Of a stretch of DNA of 64,000 nucleotides, positions 34,765 through 45,022 are shown piece after piece (positions within the stretch are counted from its first letter, which is position 1; the number at the start of each line of letters is the position of its first letter). The notes beneath the pieces are model-generated. The model worked only from the letters and a program-made list of their open reading frames with translations. It was not told the DNA's origin and did no database searches. This DNA comes from Prorocentrum cordatum (Eukaryota > Sar > Dinophyceae > Prorocentrales > Prorocentraceae), in the NCBI GenBank assembly GCA_963575745.1, contig CAUYUJ010007269.1, positions 229,501-293,500 of the forward strand. Direction: 5' to 3'. Position numbers and translations under genes: made by a program.

Positions 34765-35545
34765 TCATTCAGTCACCGGGGATATTGTTGATGTTGTGTG
34801 ATAAACGTAATCATCCTCCAATTCATCCATACTTCCTCCAAAATGTAGCCAATGCTGTCCATGCGCTGTAAGAAAGTATTCTGTCAGATCGTCAACCCAC
34901 CGTTTTTTGGGTCGATGTGGTAGCCTCTTTGCGCGTGCATTCGTCGCGGTCGGCTCCCATAGTAAAGCTTTTCTGTTCCATTTCCCCTTGTCATCTGTAA
35001 GAACTGCCATAAGTAGTCGCCATTGTCGTCTCCGTTGTTGCACGCACCAGTCTTCATATCCCAAGTCGTGGTAGTACTGTACAATATGCCTTGTCGTGCG
35101 TCGGATCCATTCCTGCCATGGTTCCACATTGTTTTGGGCATGCGAACTCGGTGTAGTTGAGGTGCTGGTGTCGTTGCTGTCGGTGGTGCTGCTTTCCGAA
35201 TCCGACGTGTCGTTCGGGCCGTCAGACTGGTTATTGTCGCTCGCTTCCGTGCCGTTCTCTTGAACGCGGCGACGTTGTGATCCGAGAATCATTCTGAGCA
35301 TGCAGCGTTGGGTGGCCCGCACTCGCGTTTCCAGCGGAGTCGTCATTGCCCAAGAACCCGCGCCATAAAGAAGTGTAGGTGATACAACGCCGTTGAAGAG
35401 CCGCAGACGATCCCCCAATGAGTACGACCGTGTGGTGAGCTCGTGCTTGAACAAGCCGAATTTCTTCCATGCCGCATTGATTCTGGATTCGATCTCCGTC
35501 GTTGTCGGATCACGGAATGTAATTTGCCGTCCTAGATATTTTTTG
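34765..35545 (-). pseudogene. LINE ORF2 C-terminal part, separated by a 1-base frameshift
   Basis: This frame continues ORF2 after the A-run at 35539-35544. It reads KKYLGRQITF, then a thumb-like region (INAAWKKFGLFKHEL, RLRLFNGVVSPTLLYGAGSW, TQRCMLRMILG). An acidic Ser/Thr/Asp linker follows, and then the conserved end WNRKALLWEP and HRPKKRWVDDLTEYF. The LYGAGSW and KRWVDDL blocks are standard in the C-terminal region of this LINE type. The frame shift is +1, so one base would have been gained in the A-run. A sequencing error at the homopolymer is equally possible. The region ends in a normal stop at 34765. Confidence 0.85.
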
Positions 35546-38221
35546 CGTTGCAGAGTACGGCAATATTTCGATGTAGCTTCCGTTGACGACTGTCTGTTCT
35601 GGGTTGCTTCGCGGCCTCCTCTCTTGCATGTTATGCAGGATCTTGGTCTTCCCGGGGTGTATTTCCAAGCCACATGGTTGCGCAGCGTCCATGACATCCC
35701 GAATCATACTCTTAATCTGCCTAAGGGAAGTGGCGACCAAGAGAACGTCATCCGCAAATCGAAGATTTGTAAGCCAATCATTTCTGTGCGTTCCCAACTG
35801 TATACCATATTTCCTGTCGGCCCATTTTGTGCGGAACTTGTCGAAGACGAATTCTGAGAGGCAGTTGAATAGTAATGAGCTTAATGGGTCGCCTTGCTTG
35901 GTCCCACGACTAATGGTAAATGTTTTGCTGCATACGTCTGTCTTGACACAAGCCGTCTGGTCCGTGTACAAGCACATAATGAGGCTGATGTATGATTGCG
36001 GAACTCCGTGTGCTCGCATAGCTTCCCAAAGTGATTCATGTGAGACCGTGTCGAATGCTTTCTTGAAGTCCAACGTAGCAACCCACAGTGGGAGTTGGAA
36101 CTCTCGCGCCTTCTCCTGTACGATCGCGAATGTGAACAAATGGTCATCCGTGCTGAAATTTCGCCGGAATCCAGCTTGCTCCGGCTTCTGCTTCGAATCT
36201 AATATCGGTTCCAGTCGGTTGTACAGCAATCGCGAGAATAGCTTGTACATGAGCGGGATCATCGAAATAGGACGGTAGTTCTGCGGTAGGGCTGGCTCTC
36301 CAGATTTGAAAATCACCTTGATTTGGGTGTGTTTCCACTGCTTCGGTGTCACCGTACCGTCCAAGACAATGTCGTTGAAAAGCTTCCGCAACGCATTCCT
36401 GAGAGCTTCTCCTCCGTACTTCAGCATTTCAGCTGCTATTCCGCTTGTGTCTGCAGCTTTGCCGGTCTTGAGTTGCCGAAGTCCCTGCCGCATCTCGTCG
36501 TCACTGAAGGGTGCAATGCTCCCACGTTCCTCTGCGCCGTGTGCGGGAGAATCGGGGCCTGATCCTCTGGGCATTGAATATAGAGATTCGTAGAAGTCTG
36601 CAAACACATCGGCTATTCCCCGTCTGTCGTGGACATGCCCTCCAGGAGCTGACTGCATCGATATAATCATGTCCTTCTTTTTGGTGCTCTTGATCCCGCT
36701 GATTCTGTTTAGCCCCCTAAAGTCTGCAAGAATGGTCGTAATCCTGTTGTGTCGGTCCGTCCTGCCACAATTGCGTATCTCTCGCCGGATTTGTTTGCTG
36801 AGTTGTTGTCGCATAGCCGTGTCTGTATTTCCAAGTTGTTTGCGCTGTTGGATGAGGTCGTCCAGCTTGCTCCGGAACTGGGGCAACGTAGAGTTTACCG
36901 TATCTCTCCGCTCATGTACCCCCGGCTCCGCCATAGATTCCGTGATTGATTTTTCGATGGAATCGTATCTGTCTTGGATCCCACCCTGATCCTCTGCAAC
37001 CGCAAGTGCATCCGCCACTTTCTGTGTATACCGCTTCGTGTCCGCAGGTGGCCACGGATTTGTCGTAACCCTGCATTTGGTCGATGTCTTTTTGCTCTGC
37101 GCCTTCTTGTTCGTACCCGGCCTTTGTTTGAGAATACTACTTCGCATGAGCACGTCGGTATGGTCGGATCCCATGTTAATCGTTGAAGAAGCAACACAGT
37201 CTGTCACAGTGTACCAGAAAAGCCTTGACGTGAGAATGTAATCGATCTGTCGAGGCCCATGCCGCGAGCTGTGGAAATACGTCGGCAACAAATGAGGTTG
37301 TTTGGTAAACATCGTGTTCGCAATCACTAGATTGTGTGCGTTTGCCCATTGTTTAAGCCACTGCCCTCGTGCATCGCCGTCGCCATGAGCATGCTTTCCA
37401 CACACTCGTCGATTGTCCGTGTCGCTTGCCGGCCCGACTTGGGCATTGCAGTCCGCGCCCATGACGATATGCAGTTTTTCCCGTGCCCCTGCTTTCACAA
37501 TATTGGACAATTCGTCGTAGACTTCCTGCACAGTACGATCTGGATATTTGTGATGTGGGAAGTATGCCGTCACAAATCGCATCCGTAACATGTTGCCTCG
37601 TATGTCCATGTATGCAATACGACTGCTGACCGGCACAAACTGTTTGAAACAATGAACCCACCGCGCATGCAAGAGTATCCCAACGCCATGTTTGTATGAT
37701 CCCCCACCGGACCCAGCATACATATGTCCACCCTCCACTGTAAACATCTCGTTGTTTGCTGGACGCATCGTTTCATTGATAAGTATTGCATCCCATTCGC
37801 ATGTAGCCAATTCCAATAGTAATTCTGAGAACCTGTCATCGCAAGTGAGGCCTCGGATGTTCTTGTGGAGCACCACAAGAGGCCGATAATCAGCACAAGG
37901 CGCCGGTGGTTGTGTCGCATGGTCGGGCTCGGCAGGTCCTGAAGGCGGATCCTGAAGAGGGCTGGTATTGAAAAATCTGCCAAGAAAGTCACCATCTACT
38001 GTCCTGTACTTGCCCCTCCCACCACCACAAAACATTGATACACCCCCCCCATTTCCCGCTCGATTTGCTGACTGGGTGGGTGGGTATGTTGTTGGCTGGG
38101 GTATTCCAGTCTCATTAGTGCTATCATCGACCGTAGTTGTAGAGAAATGCATCGGAGAACCATCCGTGAGAAGTGCACGAGGTGAAACGATAAGTGGTGA
38201 AACAAGTATTTGCGAACCCAT
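35510..38221 (-). CDS. LINE ORF2, endonuclease and reverse transcriptase part
   Basis: A 903-residue ORF. Residues 1-110 are a Pro/Ser-rich leader. The APE-type endonuclease spans about 112-360 with Asn121 (HKNIRG), Glu150 (ILINET), Asp257 and Asn259 (GADCNA), Asp327 (QIDYIL), and Asp353-His354 (GSDH). The reverse transcriptase spans about 630-870, with YRPISMIPL, LDFKKAFD (Asp718), GDPLSSLLFN and RFADD (Asp824-825). All catalytic residues are intact. The frame then ends at SRTANYIP because of one extra base in an A6 run at 35539-35544; the expected continuation (KYLGRQITF) is in the next frame. The start is assigned to the first in-frame Met. Confidence 0.9.
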   Translation of the reverse strand: MGSQILVSPLIVSPRALLTDGSPMHFSTTTVDDSTNETGIPQPTTYPPTQSANRAGNGGGVSMFCGGGRGKYRTVDGDFLGRFFNTSPLQDPPSGPAEPDHATQPPAPCADYRPLVVLHKNIRGLTCDDRFSELLLELATCEWDAILINETMRPANNEMFTVEGGHMYAGSGGGSYKHGVGILLHARWVHCFKQFVPVSSRIAYMDIRGNMLRMRFVTAYFPHHKYPDRTVQEVYDELSNIVKAGAREKLHIVMGADCNAQVGPASDTDNRRVCGKHAHGDGDARGQWLKQWANAHNLVIANTMFTKQPHLLPTYFHSSRHGPRQIDYILTSRLFWYTVTDCVASSTINMGSDHTDVLMRSSILKQRPGTNKKAQSKKTSTKCRVTTNPWPPADTKRYTQKVADALAVAEDQGGIQDRYDSIEKSITESMAEPGVHERRDTVNSTLPQFRSKLDDLIQQRKQLGNTDTAMRQQLSKQIRREIRNCGRTDRHNRITTILADFRGLNRISGIKSTKKKDMIISMQSAPGGHVHDRRGIADVFADFYESLYSMPRGSGPDSPAHGAEERGSIAPFSDDEMRQGLRQLKTGKAADTSGIAAEMLKYGGEALRNALRKLFNDIVLDGTVTPKQWKHTQIKVIFKSGEPALPQNYRPISMIPLMYKLFSRLLYNRLEPILDSKQKPEQAGFRRNFSTDDHLFTFAIVQEKAREFQLPLWVATLDFKKAFDTVSHESLWEAMRAHGVPQSYISLIMCLYTDQTACVKTDVCSKTFTISRGTKQGDPLSSLLFNCLSEFVFDKFRTKWADRKYGIQLGTHRNDWLTNLRFADDVLLVATSLRQIKSMIRDVMDAAQPCGLEIHPGKTKILHNMQERRPRSNPEQTVVNGSYIEILPYSATQKISRTANYIP

Positions 38222-38299
38222 GCCCGTCGCATGCCGTCGCCCTTTCTCCGTAGATGTGGCCGTGCTCCCCCTGGTAGTCCTGCCGGTCTCGCCGTAGCG

Positions 38300-39364
38300 T
38301 CACTCGCTGTCGGTGGTCGGCTCCGGCCGGACCTTTTTCCTCCACTTCTGCATGTCCTCCTCCACCTCCTTCTCCACTGCCTTTCCCGCCTTGGTGGTAT
38401 GCCACTCCCCCTCCCCGTCATACCATGCAACCTTCCTCTCCTTCCCCGAGCTGTCCCTCAACACAACCATCTTCTTACTCCATATGATCTTAATATTTCG
38501 GTGGGTATATTCAGAATGCTTCTGGAGGTAATATTTGGTGTAGCCCAACCGCTTTTCATGGTCCCGTTCTTCTTTGGTCAAGTTGTTCCGAAAGAATATT
38601 TGTCCGAAGGCGTGCTCATCCTTATTCAAAGCATCCTGCGCCTTTTTCCAAAATGCAATTTTAGCCTGCACGCTGGGGAACTCCATCATTCCCATTTTTG
38701 TTACGTCCGATCCTGTCGTCACATTCGCATGCACACCGTCCCCAAGTAGTTGTTTCAGTATGCCATCATGATGTTCCACCACTGATGCGGATGGCGTGTT
38801 GTCTGCAAAGCCGAATGCAATGACCTGTTTGTGTCGCGCCTCCCCTTCTCCATCATCCCTCCTGGTTCCTCCTGCTGCTGTAGGCTGGCGGTCGTGCATC
38901 GTGTGCTTGATCCTCTCCTCGATCATCGCGCCTACCATATCCTGCATCATTGTACCCACCATTGTCTGCACATCCTCCTGTGTCACATAAAGGTCATCCA
39001 TGTCCCCCTTGATCATTTCGACCTCGCCCTCGAGATCAACGACTTTGTTGCGCAACTCCCTGATGTTCCCCTTGATTTCTTGCATTTCTTCCTTTGTTTG
39101 TTTGACCGTGTCGCTGACGTGCTTGAGTTGCTTGGTTAATGCATTGAGCTTTTTGTTCTGGCGTTGCTCGTACTGCTGGAACCACGCTGGCGGTGCCTCC
39201 GTCCCGCCATCCACTTGTCCACCTCCCGCACTGTCCGATACTACCTCCACATCCGCATCCTCCCCCTCGCCGGCCGTCTCGTCAAGAAGTTCCATCATCT
39301 TGCTTTTACGGCCTTCCTTTTTCTCAGGTGTCGAGCCCGTCGCAGTCCCCGCACGTTTAGACAT
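38300..39364 (-). CDS. LINE ORF1 protein (coiled coil, nucleic-acid chaperone-like)
   Basis: A 354-residue ORF that starts with MSKRAGTATG and a Lys-rich N-terminus. An acidic stretch at about residues 30-50 is followed by a long heptad-patterned helix at about residues 65-135 (for example LTKQLKHVSDTVKQTKEE). That is the usual ORF1 trimerisation coiled coil. The C-terminal half is compact and basic (HKQVIAFGF, FPSVQAKIAFWKKA, IFFRNNLTKEERDHEKRLGY). This resembles the RRM-like plus C-terminal domain layout of L1 ORF1p, and the KEERDxxKRL string is typical. It would bind element RNA. No zinc knuckle is visible. Confidence 0.8.
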   Translation of the reverse strand: MSKRAGTATGSTPEKKEGRKSKMMELLDETAGEGEDADVEVVSDSAGGGQVDGGTEAPPAWFQQYEQRQNKKLNALTKQLKHVSDTVKQTKEEMQEIKGNIRELRNKVVDLEGEVEMIKGDMDDLYVTQEDVQTMVGTMMQDMVGAMIEERIKHTMHDRQPTAAGGTRRDDGEGEARHKQVIAFGFADNTPSASVVEHHDGILKQLLGDGVHANVTTGSDVTKMGMMEFPSVQAKIAFWKKAQDALNKDEHAFGQIFFRNNLTKEERDHEKRLGYTKYYLQKHSEYTHRNIKIIWSKKMVVLRDSSGKERKVAWYDGEGEWHTTKAGKAVEKEVEEDMQKWRKKVRPEPTTDSE

Positions 39365-39700
39365 GTTTCCGACTGTCCAACGGAGAAGCAGAACAGACAG
39401 AAGAGTGAGAGATCAGATGGTGAAGTAGGCAGCTAGAGAAAGCAAAGTTCAATAGCCGGATTAATGTGCCACTTGTGCCACTTGAGCTGGCTTGAGCCAG
39501 GGAAAAGCTTGAGCCAAAATGGGCCCCAACGGGCCCCCGGGAAAGTGTTGGGCCCCGGGGCGCCACAACGGGGCGCCGAGAAAGTGTTCAGCCGTCAACG
39601 TCCGCGCTGGCGTCGCCACCGCGTGGATGCGGCGCGAAGCTGTCGCACCCGCCGGCGAGAGAAAGCTCGGGCCAGCCTTGTCGCGGACCTCGTCCTGCAC

Positions 39701-39805
39701 CTGATCCTCGGACTGGGTCCAGAAGTCCTGGAACACGAACACGACGTCACTCCCAATTCCGATGGTCAAGAAGATCGCAAGGAAGGAGGCGCTCGTAATC
39801 GACAC
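39701..39805 (-). CDS. Exon encoding TM4 of Patched/Dispatched-like RND protein
   Basis: Exactly 35 codons in phase 0, from GGGAAG|G to a GT donor after GATCAG. The peptide reads VSITSASFLAIFLT, then IGIGSDVVFVFQDFWTQS, then EDQ. TM4 of Patched/Dispatched proteins carries GxGxDD followed by (V/I)FV(F/L)xDxWxQS, and the match is strong. The second acidic residue of the DD pair is Val here (GIGSDV). In this family the TM4 acidic residues are tied to ion coupling. A second GT donor 12 bases further would add VQDE. The LINE starts about 300 bp downstream in the next intron. Confidence 0.7.
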
Positions 39806-40076
39806 CTTCCCTCTCCTGTGCCCCGGACATCCTTTTCCCCCTTTTGCATCATCATCCTCCTTCTCCTCGTCCTCCCCCTCGCCTTCCCCCTCCTCCTCCT
39901 ATTTCTTATCATCCCTCCGCCTACACCTTCCTCATCATGGTCTCATCATCCCGCCTATCCAACCCTTATGATCCTTGTCCCCCTCCTTGTCGCCCATCTC
40001 CGTCATGACACCTCGTTCAAATCATCTGCCCCCTCCGTCAACAATTTTCTCCTACTCATATGTGCAAGACTCCTTC

Positions 40077-40125
40077 CTCCACCTCCACCTCCACCTCCAC
40101 CTCCACCTCCACCTCCACCTCCTCA
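40077..40125. repeat. (CCTCCA)n hexamer
   Basis: Eight units of CCACCT in a pyrimidine-rich stretch. Confidence 0.9.
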
Positions 40126-40384
40126 TCATCCTCGTTATCCTACTCGTCCGCCAAATCCTTCTCTCCTCTCTCTTCTTTCCCATCCTCCATGTCTTCTCCC
40201 CCCTTCCGTCTCCCCGTGCTAATCCCGCCAGCCCTTTGGGCAGACGTGGTTTGGAACACACCCCGTCCTCCGCTCCCACCTGACCAGGGTCAAACCTGGA
40301 ACCATGAAGACCGCACCCCCCCCCATCCACAGCACCGAACGTACGCTTCGCTAAACAACATCTGTATCATGCGCGGGCACCGTA

Positions 40385-40549
40385 CACCCTGCGAAATGCT
40401 TAAGAAACCATGGGTTAAGAAATTCAGAGTCTCAGAACTGGAATACAAACCCAGAACTTCTATCAAAATCTTAGGATGTACATTGGAAAGTTAAGAAAAA
40501 TCGAGACTCTTGACGAAAACTTAGGTTTTCTTAAGCATCGCCTACGGTG
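40385..40549. mobile_element. MITE family C, copy C1 (TA-flanked)
   Basis: A 165-bp element starting CACCCTGCGAAATGCTTAAG. It ends with the inverted counterpart TTTCTTAAGCATCGCC, and TA dinucleotides sit on both sides. A TA duplication points to a Tc1/mariner-type (Stowaway-like) origin. It contains no ORF. It lies in the putative TM3-TM4 intron. Confidence 0.82.
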
Positions 40550-40799
40550 TACGATCACTTTGTATTGAATTTTGGGGGGGTCCTGATATGGGGGCCTGTT
40601 ACAAGCAGGCCCACCATCCCTGACAGGAGACAAAACAAGGCAGAAGCTGCAGCAAGCATCTGAACCATGCGCGGACGCCCCGCGATCACTCTCAGCTGTG
40701 ATTGGGCAAGGGCGACGGGGGGGCCCTGGCACGCGCAGCGCACCTCGCGGGCGTCACGCACACGGCGGGGGTCTGCATCGGTTCCCGACGGTTCTCGAT

Positions 40800-40999
40800 T
40801 AGGCGGCGAGCCAAGGGGGAAGTGAGAAGGGGCGGACCTTCTCAGAGAGCTCGGAAGCCCCCCGGACTCCTGAGAAGTGTTCTAAACCTTCCCCGAAAAC
40901 ACACAAAAAACTTCTCAGAAGCCGCAAGGGCTTCTGAGAAGTCCCACCGCCTTCTGAGAGGCCCTGCTCCTTCTCACGTCCCCCCTCGCTCGCCGCCGA
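40800..40999. mobile_element. MITE family D, copy D2
   Basis: A 200-bp element with ends TAGGCGGCGAGCC and GCTCGCCGCCGA. It has the inner repeats AAGTGAGAAGG / CCTTCTCACG and internal CTTCTCAGAAG and CTTCTGAGAAG palindromes. It is flanked by TCGAT on both sides (40795-40799 and 41000-41004). Confidence 0.78.
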
Positions 41000-41459
41000 T
41001 CGATGCCCGTGCTGAGACCTGGGTACTACCCATGTGGTGGCAGGGCGCGGGTGGGAGTGAGCAGGGCGGCCTTCCTTCGAGGGCCTCCCCCGGGGTCTGG
41101 ACGGGGGGGGGGGCTGGTCGCGAGGGGCTGGCTCAAGATATCCCGAGATGGTCCCCACGATGGCCTCCACAGAGGGCCCAACAAGGGCCCCAAGGAGGAC
41201 GCAACAGATCCCAAAATGGCTCCCAGAGTGCCCACGACCGCTCCCGCGGGACCTCCCGAGGAACACCCTGGGAGGCCCAGGCCCCCTCCAAAACCAGCAC
41301 AACGAGTGGTGGCCCTCTCGCCTGTGTCTCAACTTCCGATGGGCTGCCGAGGCCTCACGGCCGCCCGAAGATGGCCCCAGGGAGCCCCACGTGGGCCCCG
41401 AACGACGAAAGATGCACACACGACGTGACACAGTGGAGGCCAGTCCACAAGGAACCCTC

Positions 41460-41610
41460 CCCACAAGAAACCCAACCCTGAGACCCCAGGGCGCCCATTG
41501 ATTTTTCATGTGGGAACGCCTCGCCCTCGAAACGCAAGAAACCCAGGGCACCCTGGAGGCAAGCAGGGTGCTTATTGGCATGGGCCTCCACTATAGTTGG
41601 TGTCCCAAGA
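41460..41610 (+). repeat. Dispersed repeat J, copy 2
   Basis: ACAAGAAACCCAACCCTGAG, ACCCCAGGGCGCCCATTGAT, CATGTGGGAACGCCTCGCCC, AACCCAGGGCACCCTGGAGG and CAAGCAGGGTGCTTATTGGC. It follows a degenerate GGCCCCAAGA array (41120-41430). Confidence 0.72.
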
Positions 41611-41619
41611 GGTGAGGTA

Positions 41620-43560
41620 AGTTGGGGACAACCCCTCTCTCCGTGGAATGGTGTCATCCGAGACGCCCCCCCAGAGGGGGGCCCAGGAGACACCGAAGAT
41701 ACCCCATAAAAGGCTCCAAAGGCATCCGAAACGGCTCCAAGGCCCAAATAATATGCCAAGAAATTCCCATATCGAACGATCCGCGGAGGCATGTGTGGTT
41801 GACTCCTGGTCCTGCTCAGGCAGACCCCAATCGTCGGTTTAACGACTGCCGAATCGCATAACTCCACTGCGCGCTACCGCAATAACAGTATCAATGCAAC
41901 TCTCCCGGGATACTTTTTTTTGGTCGGCGGCTCCGAGGCGGCGGACAGGGAGCGGAAGGCGTCGTCTGGGCTGGCAGGCGAGGCTAACGTCCCAGGATAC
42001 GCAAAGCGTCCAAAATCTGTCCCTCCCGTACCATGCCCATTCTCAGCTTCCTCCCCCTTGGTCTCCCCATGTTATCGTCACCATTCCCCCCTTACCGTCA
42101 TCGTTGCTCCTGCTCCCCCTCCTCCTCGTCCCCGTCCACATTCCCTACCATCCTCCCAAGATTCGCGCTCCTCCTCCTCCTCCTCCTCCTCCTCCTCCTC
42201 TTCCTCCTGTAACTCCAATATCGTCCTTCACCTTATACCCTCCTCCTTCTCCCGCCCCCGGCTTGTGAAGCAACGGCTCAGAAGGGTCCTCCGCCACCAA
42301 TCGACCAGATGCAGAGGGATACCCATCCCATCGACGAGACGCTGGGCTCTCTTCCTCCACCTCCCTCCTCGTCCCCCCTGGGGGGACGAGAAGGACAACT
42401 CTCCAGCCATGGCCGCGATGCACACAGAACGATTATCCTGACACCCCCGCTGGCGACCTCAGTGAAGAGCCAACCCCATCCGACAAAAAATCGGTAATGT
42501 GACAATGGACAATTGGCCAGGACTCATGACAGCCTGTAACACTGCGTGCACCATGAACGTGGCAGTCCTGATCATATCGATGGGGAGCTCTCAATCACCT
42601 ATGGCACGATGACGATAACATCACAACCCCTTCGGTATGAACAATTCCTCTTCCCTCATACGTTGCAATATCCTACGCCTTCATCGCGTATGCTATACAT
42701 ATGTTGGTGCACCATGTGCGAGACCCTACGGATGCTGCAATGTAAGGGTTCCCATTTCTCTCAGGATCGTCGCGCGCCTCTTGGAAGCCTCAGCAAAAAG
42801 GAGTTGACACTGCACCACCGTGCAGACGTGCTGCCGAGGATTACTGCATGGAGTCCTGCCAATTCGCCGGCCCAACGGGCCAGAGGCTTGCTAAGGTCTC
42901 CGGTAACTGGTCAACAATATTCTACTTCGCGCGCGCGGGGCGGCCCCTGGGGGTCTCCGGGCGAAAAGTACCCCGGCAAGATCCCGACAAGGTCCCGGCA
43001 AGGTCCTGGCAGGTCCAGGTCAGAGATGCCGGACCGGGCAATTTTTCGACACCCCTCACGAGGATCGTGGCCTCCGAGGGGGGAGCCGCAATCGACTACC
43101 CCCCCTCCCGCCCCAAGAGGCCCGGGGGGCCCCCAAGACGCCGCCAAGAAGCCCCAAGAGAGTCCCAAGAGGTCCCCAAAAAGCCCCCAAGAGGCCCTAA
43201 AGAGGGCTCCAGGGCCGGCGGAATGAGCGAAGCGATTAAATGTAAAACCCCAAAACGGCGAGCGAAAAACCAAGCGAATTTCATGTCCAGTTGTTTTAGT
43301 CTTCATTCCTGGCCCCAAAAATTCCACACGAAATTCACTTCGAAATCCAGAGCGGAATTCTCCAGGACACTCTGGGCCCTTCCCAGTGTTTTCCGAACTG
43401 AATCCGCTCTACGATGTTGGCGGCATGGGAGTTGCTAAAACAAGCAAAGCATTGACCTCCACAGCTTCCCGATGGCTTCGGAAACCTTCAAACCGACAAC
43501 ATGGCGGGCCACGGCTCTCTGGCTCCTGCCTTCGAAAGGCCCGCATCTCGCGAATGCGCG
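41620..43560. other. Putative intron between TM3 and TM4 exons, right part
   Basis: No gene recognised. A (CTC)n patch lies at 42170-42205 and a short CCCCAAGAGGC-type array at 43100-43215. The rest is unique. Confidence 0.4.
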
Positions 43561-43599
43561 CAGACCTTGTCTTCGCCGCTGCCCGCCCCATGTTCCCAC

Positions 43600-43668
43600 C
43601 GGCGTCAGGACGTACGCAAGTGGCAGCGCGAGCATCATCACCAGCAACACAGAAAGGCTTACCACCAC
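43600..43668 (-). CDS. Exon encoding TM3 of Patched/Dispatched-like RND protein
   Basis: A 69-bp phase-0 segment of 23 codons with acceptor GCGCAG|G and a GT donor after CTGACGCCG. The peptide is VVVSLSVLLVMMLALPLAY followed by VLTP. The hydrophobic helix ending in (S/L)-(I/F/L)-P-(L/V)-A-(Y/M) corresponds to TM3 of the RND block, where the consensus I know is close to SIPLAYFIY. An alternative donor lies 14 bases earlier (GTACGT). The loop to TM4 would be about five residues shorter than usual, so a tiny exon could be missing. Confidence 0.6.
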
Positions 43669-44599
43669 CTGCGCGGACCCCAAATGGTCGCGAGTAAAGA
43701 CATAGGCAGGGAGAGACGCGAGGAAGAGGTGCGATGAGAAGATATGCGGAGGGAAGATGCGAGGAGGGAGCAAATGCCGAGATAAGACAACGATGATCCA
43801 CGATTCATCGTTCCGCTGATGTGGCAATGGAGGATTGTGCATCTGGGCACAGAAAAGAGAACGCACCCCCGTGTCTCAACCATACACGCTCACTCTGGCT
43901 GCAGAATTGTGCCCATTGGTGCGGAAAGTTATGCTCACAACGTCCAAAAAAAACGGCAGCTTGCTCGTGTGGCCCTCCCCGGCTGACCAGCCAGCGAAGT
44001 AAGCAGCCGGTCAGCCTGCGACAAAGCGCCATGGCCGCGCACTTCAAGGGAAACGGGGTGGGCCGCTTTCAAGCTACCTACAATACAAGCCTCGCTTCCT
44101 TGCTGAAGCGGGGAAGGATTCGGGAGCCCTCTCCGCCCCTTCCCCTCCCACCCTTTGAAAGCCAGGCACCCCTGTCAAAAGGCACGGGGGAGACCTTAGG
44201 CCACATGCCCCAGTTTGGAAGCTGCCCCCCTCCCCCGTTTCCAAAGAGGGGGACTTCGGAAGCCACCCCCTATCCTCCAAATCGCAGCTGGCTGGGCGTC
44301 GGAAGCTACCACCCCTCCCTCCCTCATGAATAGCAACACGGATGTCGCAAAGAACTCCTCCCTCCTCGGTCAGCGTTTTGCTATTGCTCCCTTCCCCCCA
44401 AAGCGAGGGACCGAGGTACACGTGATATGTGTGCTCCCCCATTCATCGCACTCTGAGCGGCGAAACGGTCGCAGGGCGTTGTGGTTGCCGTTGCGCGTTG
44501 TCCCCCACCGCTCGCGTGGCAGCGCCTTTGTTGCCATCGAGCCTCCCCCTCACCCCCGCACCTTCGACACTAGAGGTCTCCGTGCTCATCACGCTGCCC

Positions 44600-44784
44600 T
44601 TCTGTCGGGCGTCCACCTACAGGGGGATGTTCGACGAAAAATAAAAAATGCCCCAAAAATGCACCAAAAAGGCCCCAAAATACTCAAAAAATAGTCCCGG
44701 ACTATTTTGGAGCTATGTTTTACTATTTTGGGGGCATTTTTTTTTCGTCGAAAATCCCCCTGCAGGGGGACAGGCCCGACTTAA
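44600..44784. mobile_element. MITE family A, copy A3
   Basis: A 185-bp copy flanked by the exact 8-bp duplication CGCTGCCC (44592-44599 and 44785-44792). It lies in the putative intron between the TM2 and TM3 exons, 30 bp from MITE E1. Confidence 0.88.
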
Positions 44785-44813
44785 CGCTGCCCATGGTCTC
44801 GCCCCCCCAAATT

Positions 44814-45022
44814 TGGACGCCCGAAATGGGTACCGAAAAAATGGGTACGATGCCCAACAGCAAATGCTGTCCCAAACCAACAGCGGCCGCTGTTGGGCAG
44901 GCGGCCTCCTGTCTCGAATGGACACAGGCCGCGGCGGCGTGGACAGCGGATCTGGTTCAAAATGAACAGGAACTGCTGTTGGGCATAATACCCATTCTTT
45001 CAGTACCCATTTCGGGCGTCCA
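44814..45022. mobile_element. MITE family E, copy E1 with ~45-bp inverted ends
   Basis: A 209-bp element. The left end TGGACGCCCGAAATGGGTAC and the following AAAATGGGTACGATGCCCAA are repeated in inverted form at the right end. The inverted match runs about 45 bp with few changes. The centre contains CAGCGGCCGCTGTTGGGCAG and CCGCGGCGGCGTGGACAGCG. No clear target duplication is found. A related centre occurs at the right edge of the window. Confidence 0.78.

Larger units (their letters stand above)
34760..39430 (-). mobile_element. Two-ORF LINE (non-LTR retrotransposon), nearly intact
   Basis: A full-length-looking LINE on the minus strand. ORF1 (coiled-coil protein) is followed after 78 bp by ORF2 (APE-type endonuclease, reverse transcriptase and C-terminal domain). 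All catalytic positions I can check are present. The only break is one base in an A-run that splits ORF2. It lies in the large putative intron after the TM4 exon, in the same orientation as the gene. The exact 5' and 3' ends and target duplication are not defined. No poly(A) or simple tail is obvious at the 3' side near 34.75 kb. The RT-to-C-terminal region resembles LINEs of dinoflagellates and other protists. Confidence 0.88.
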
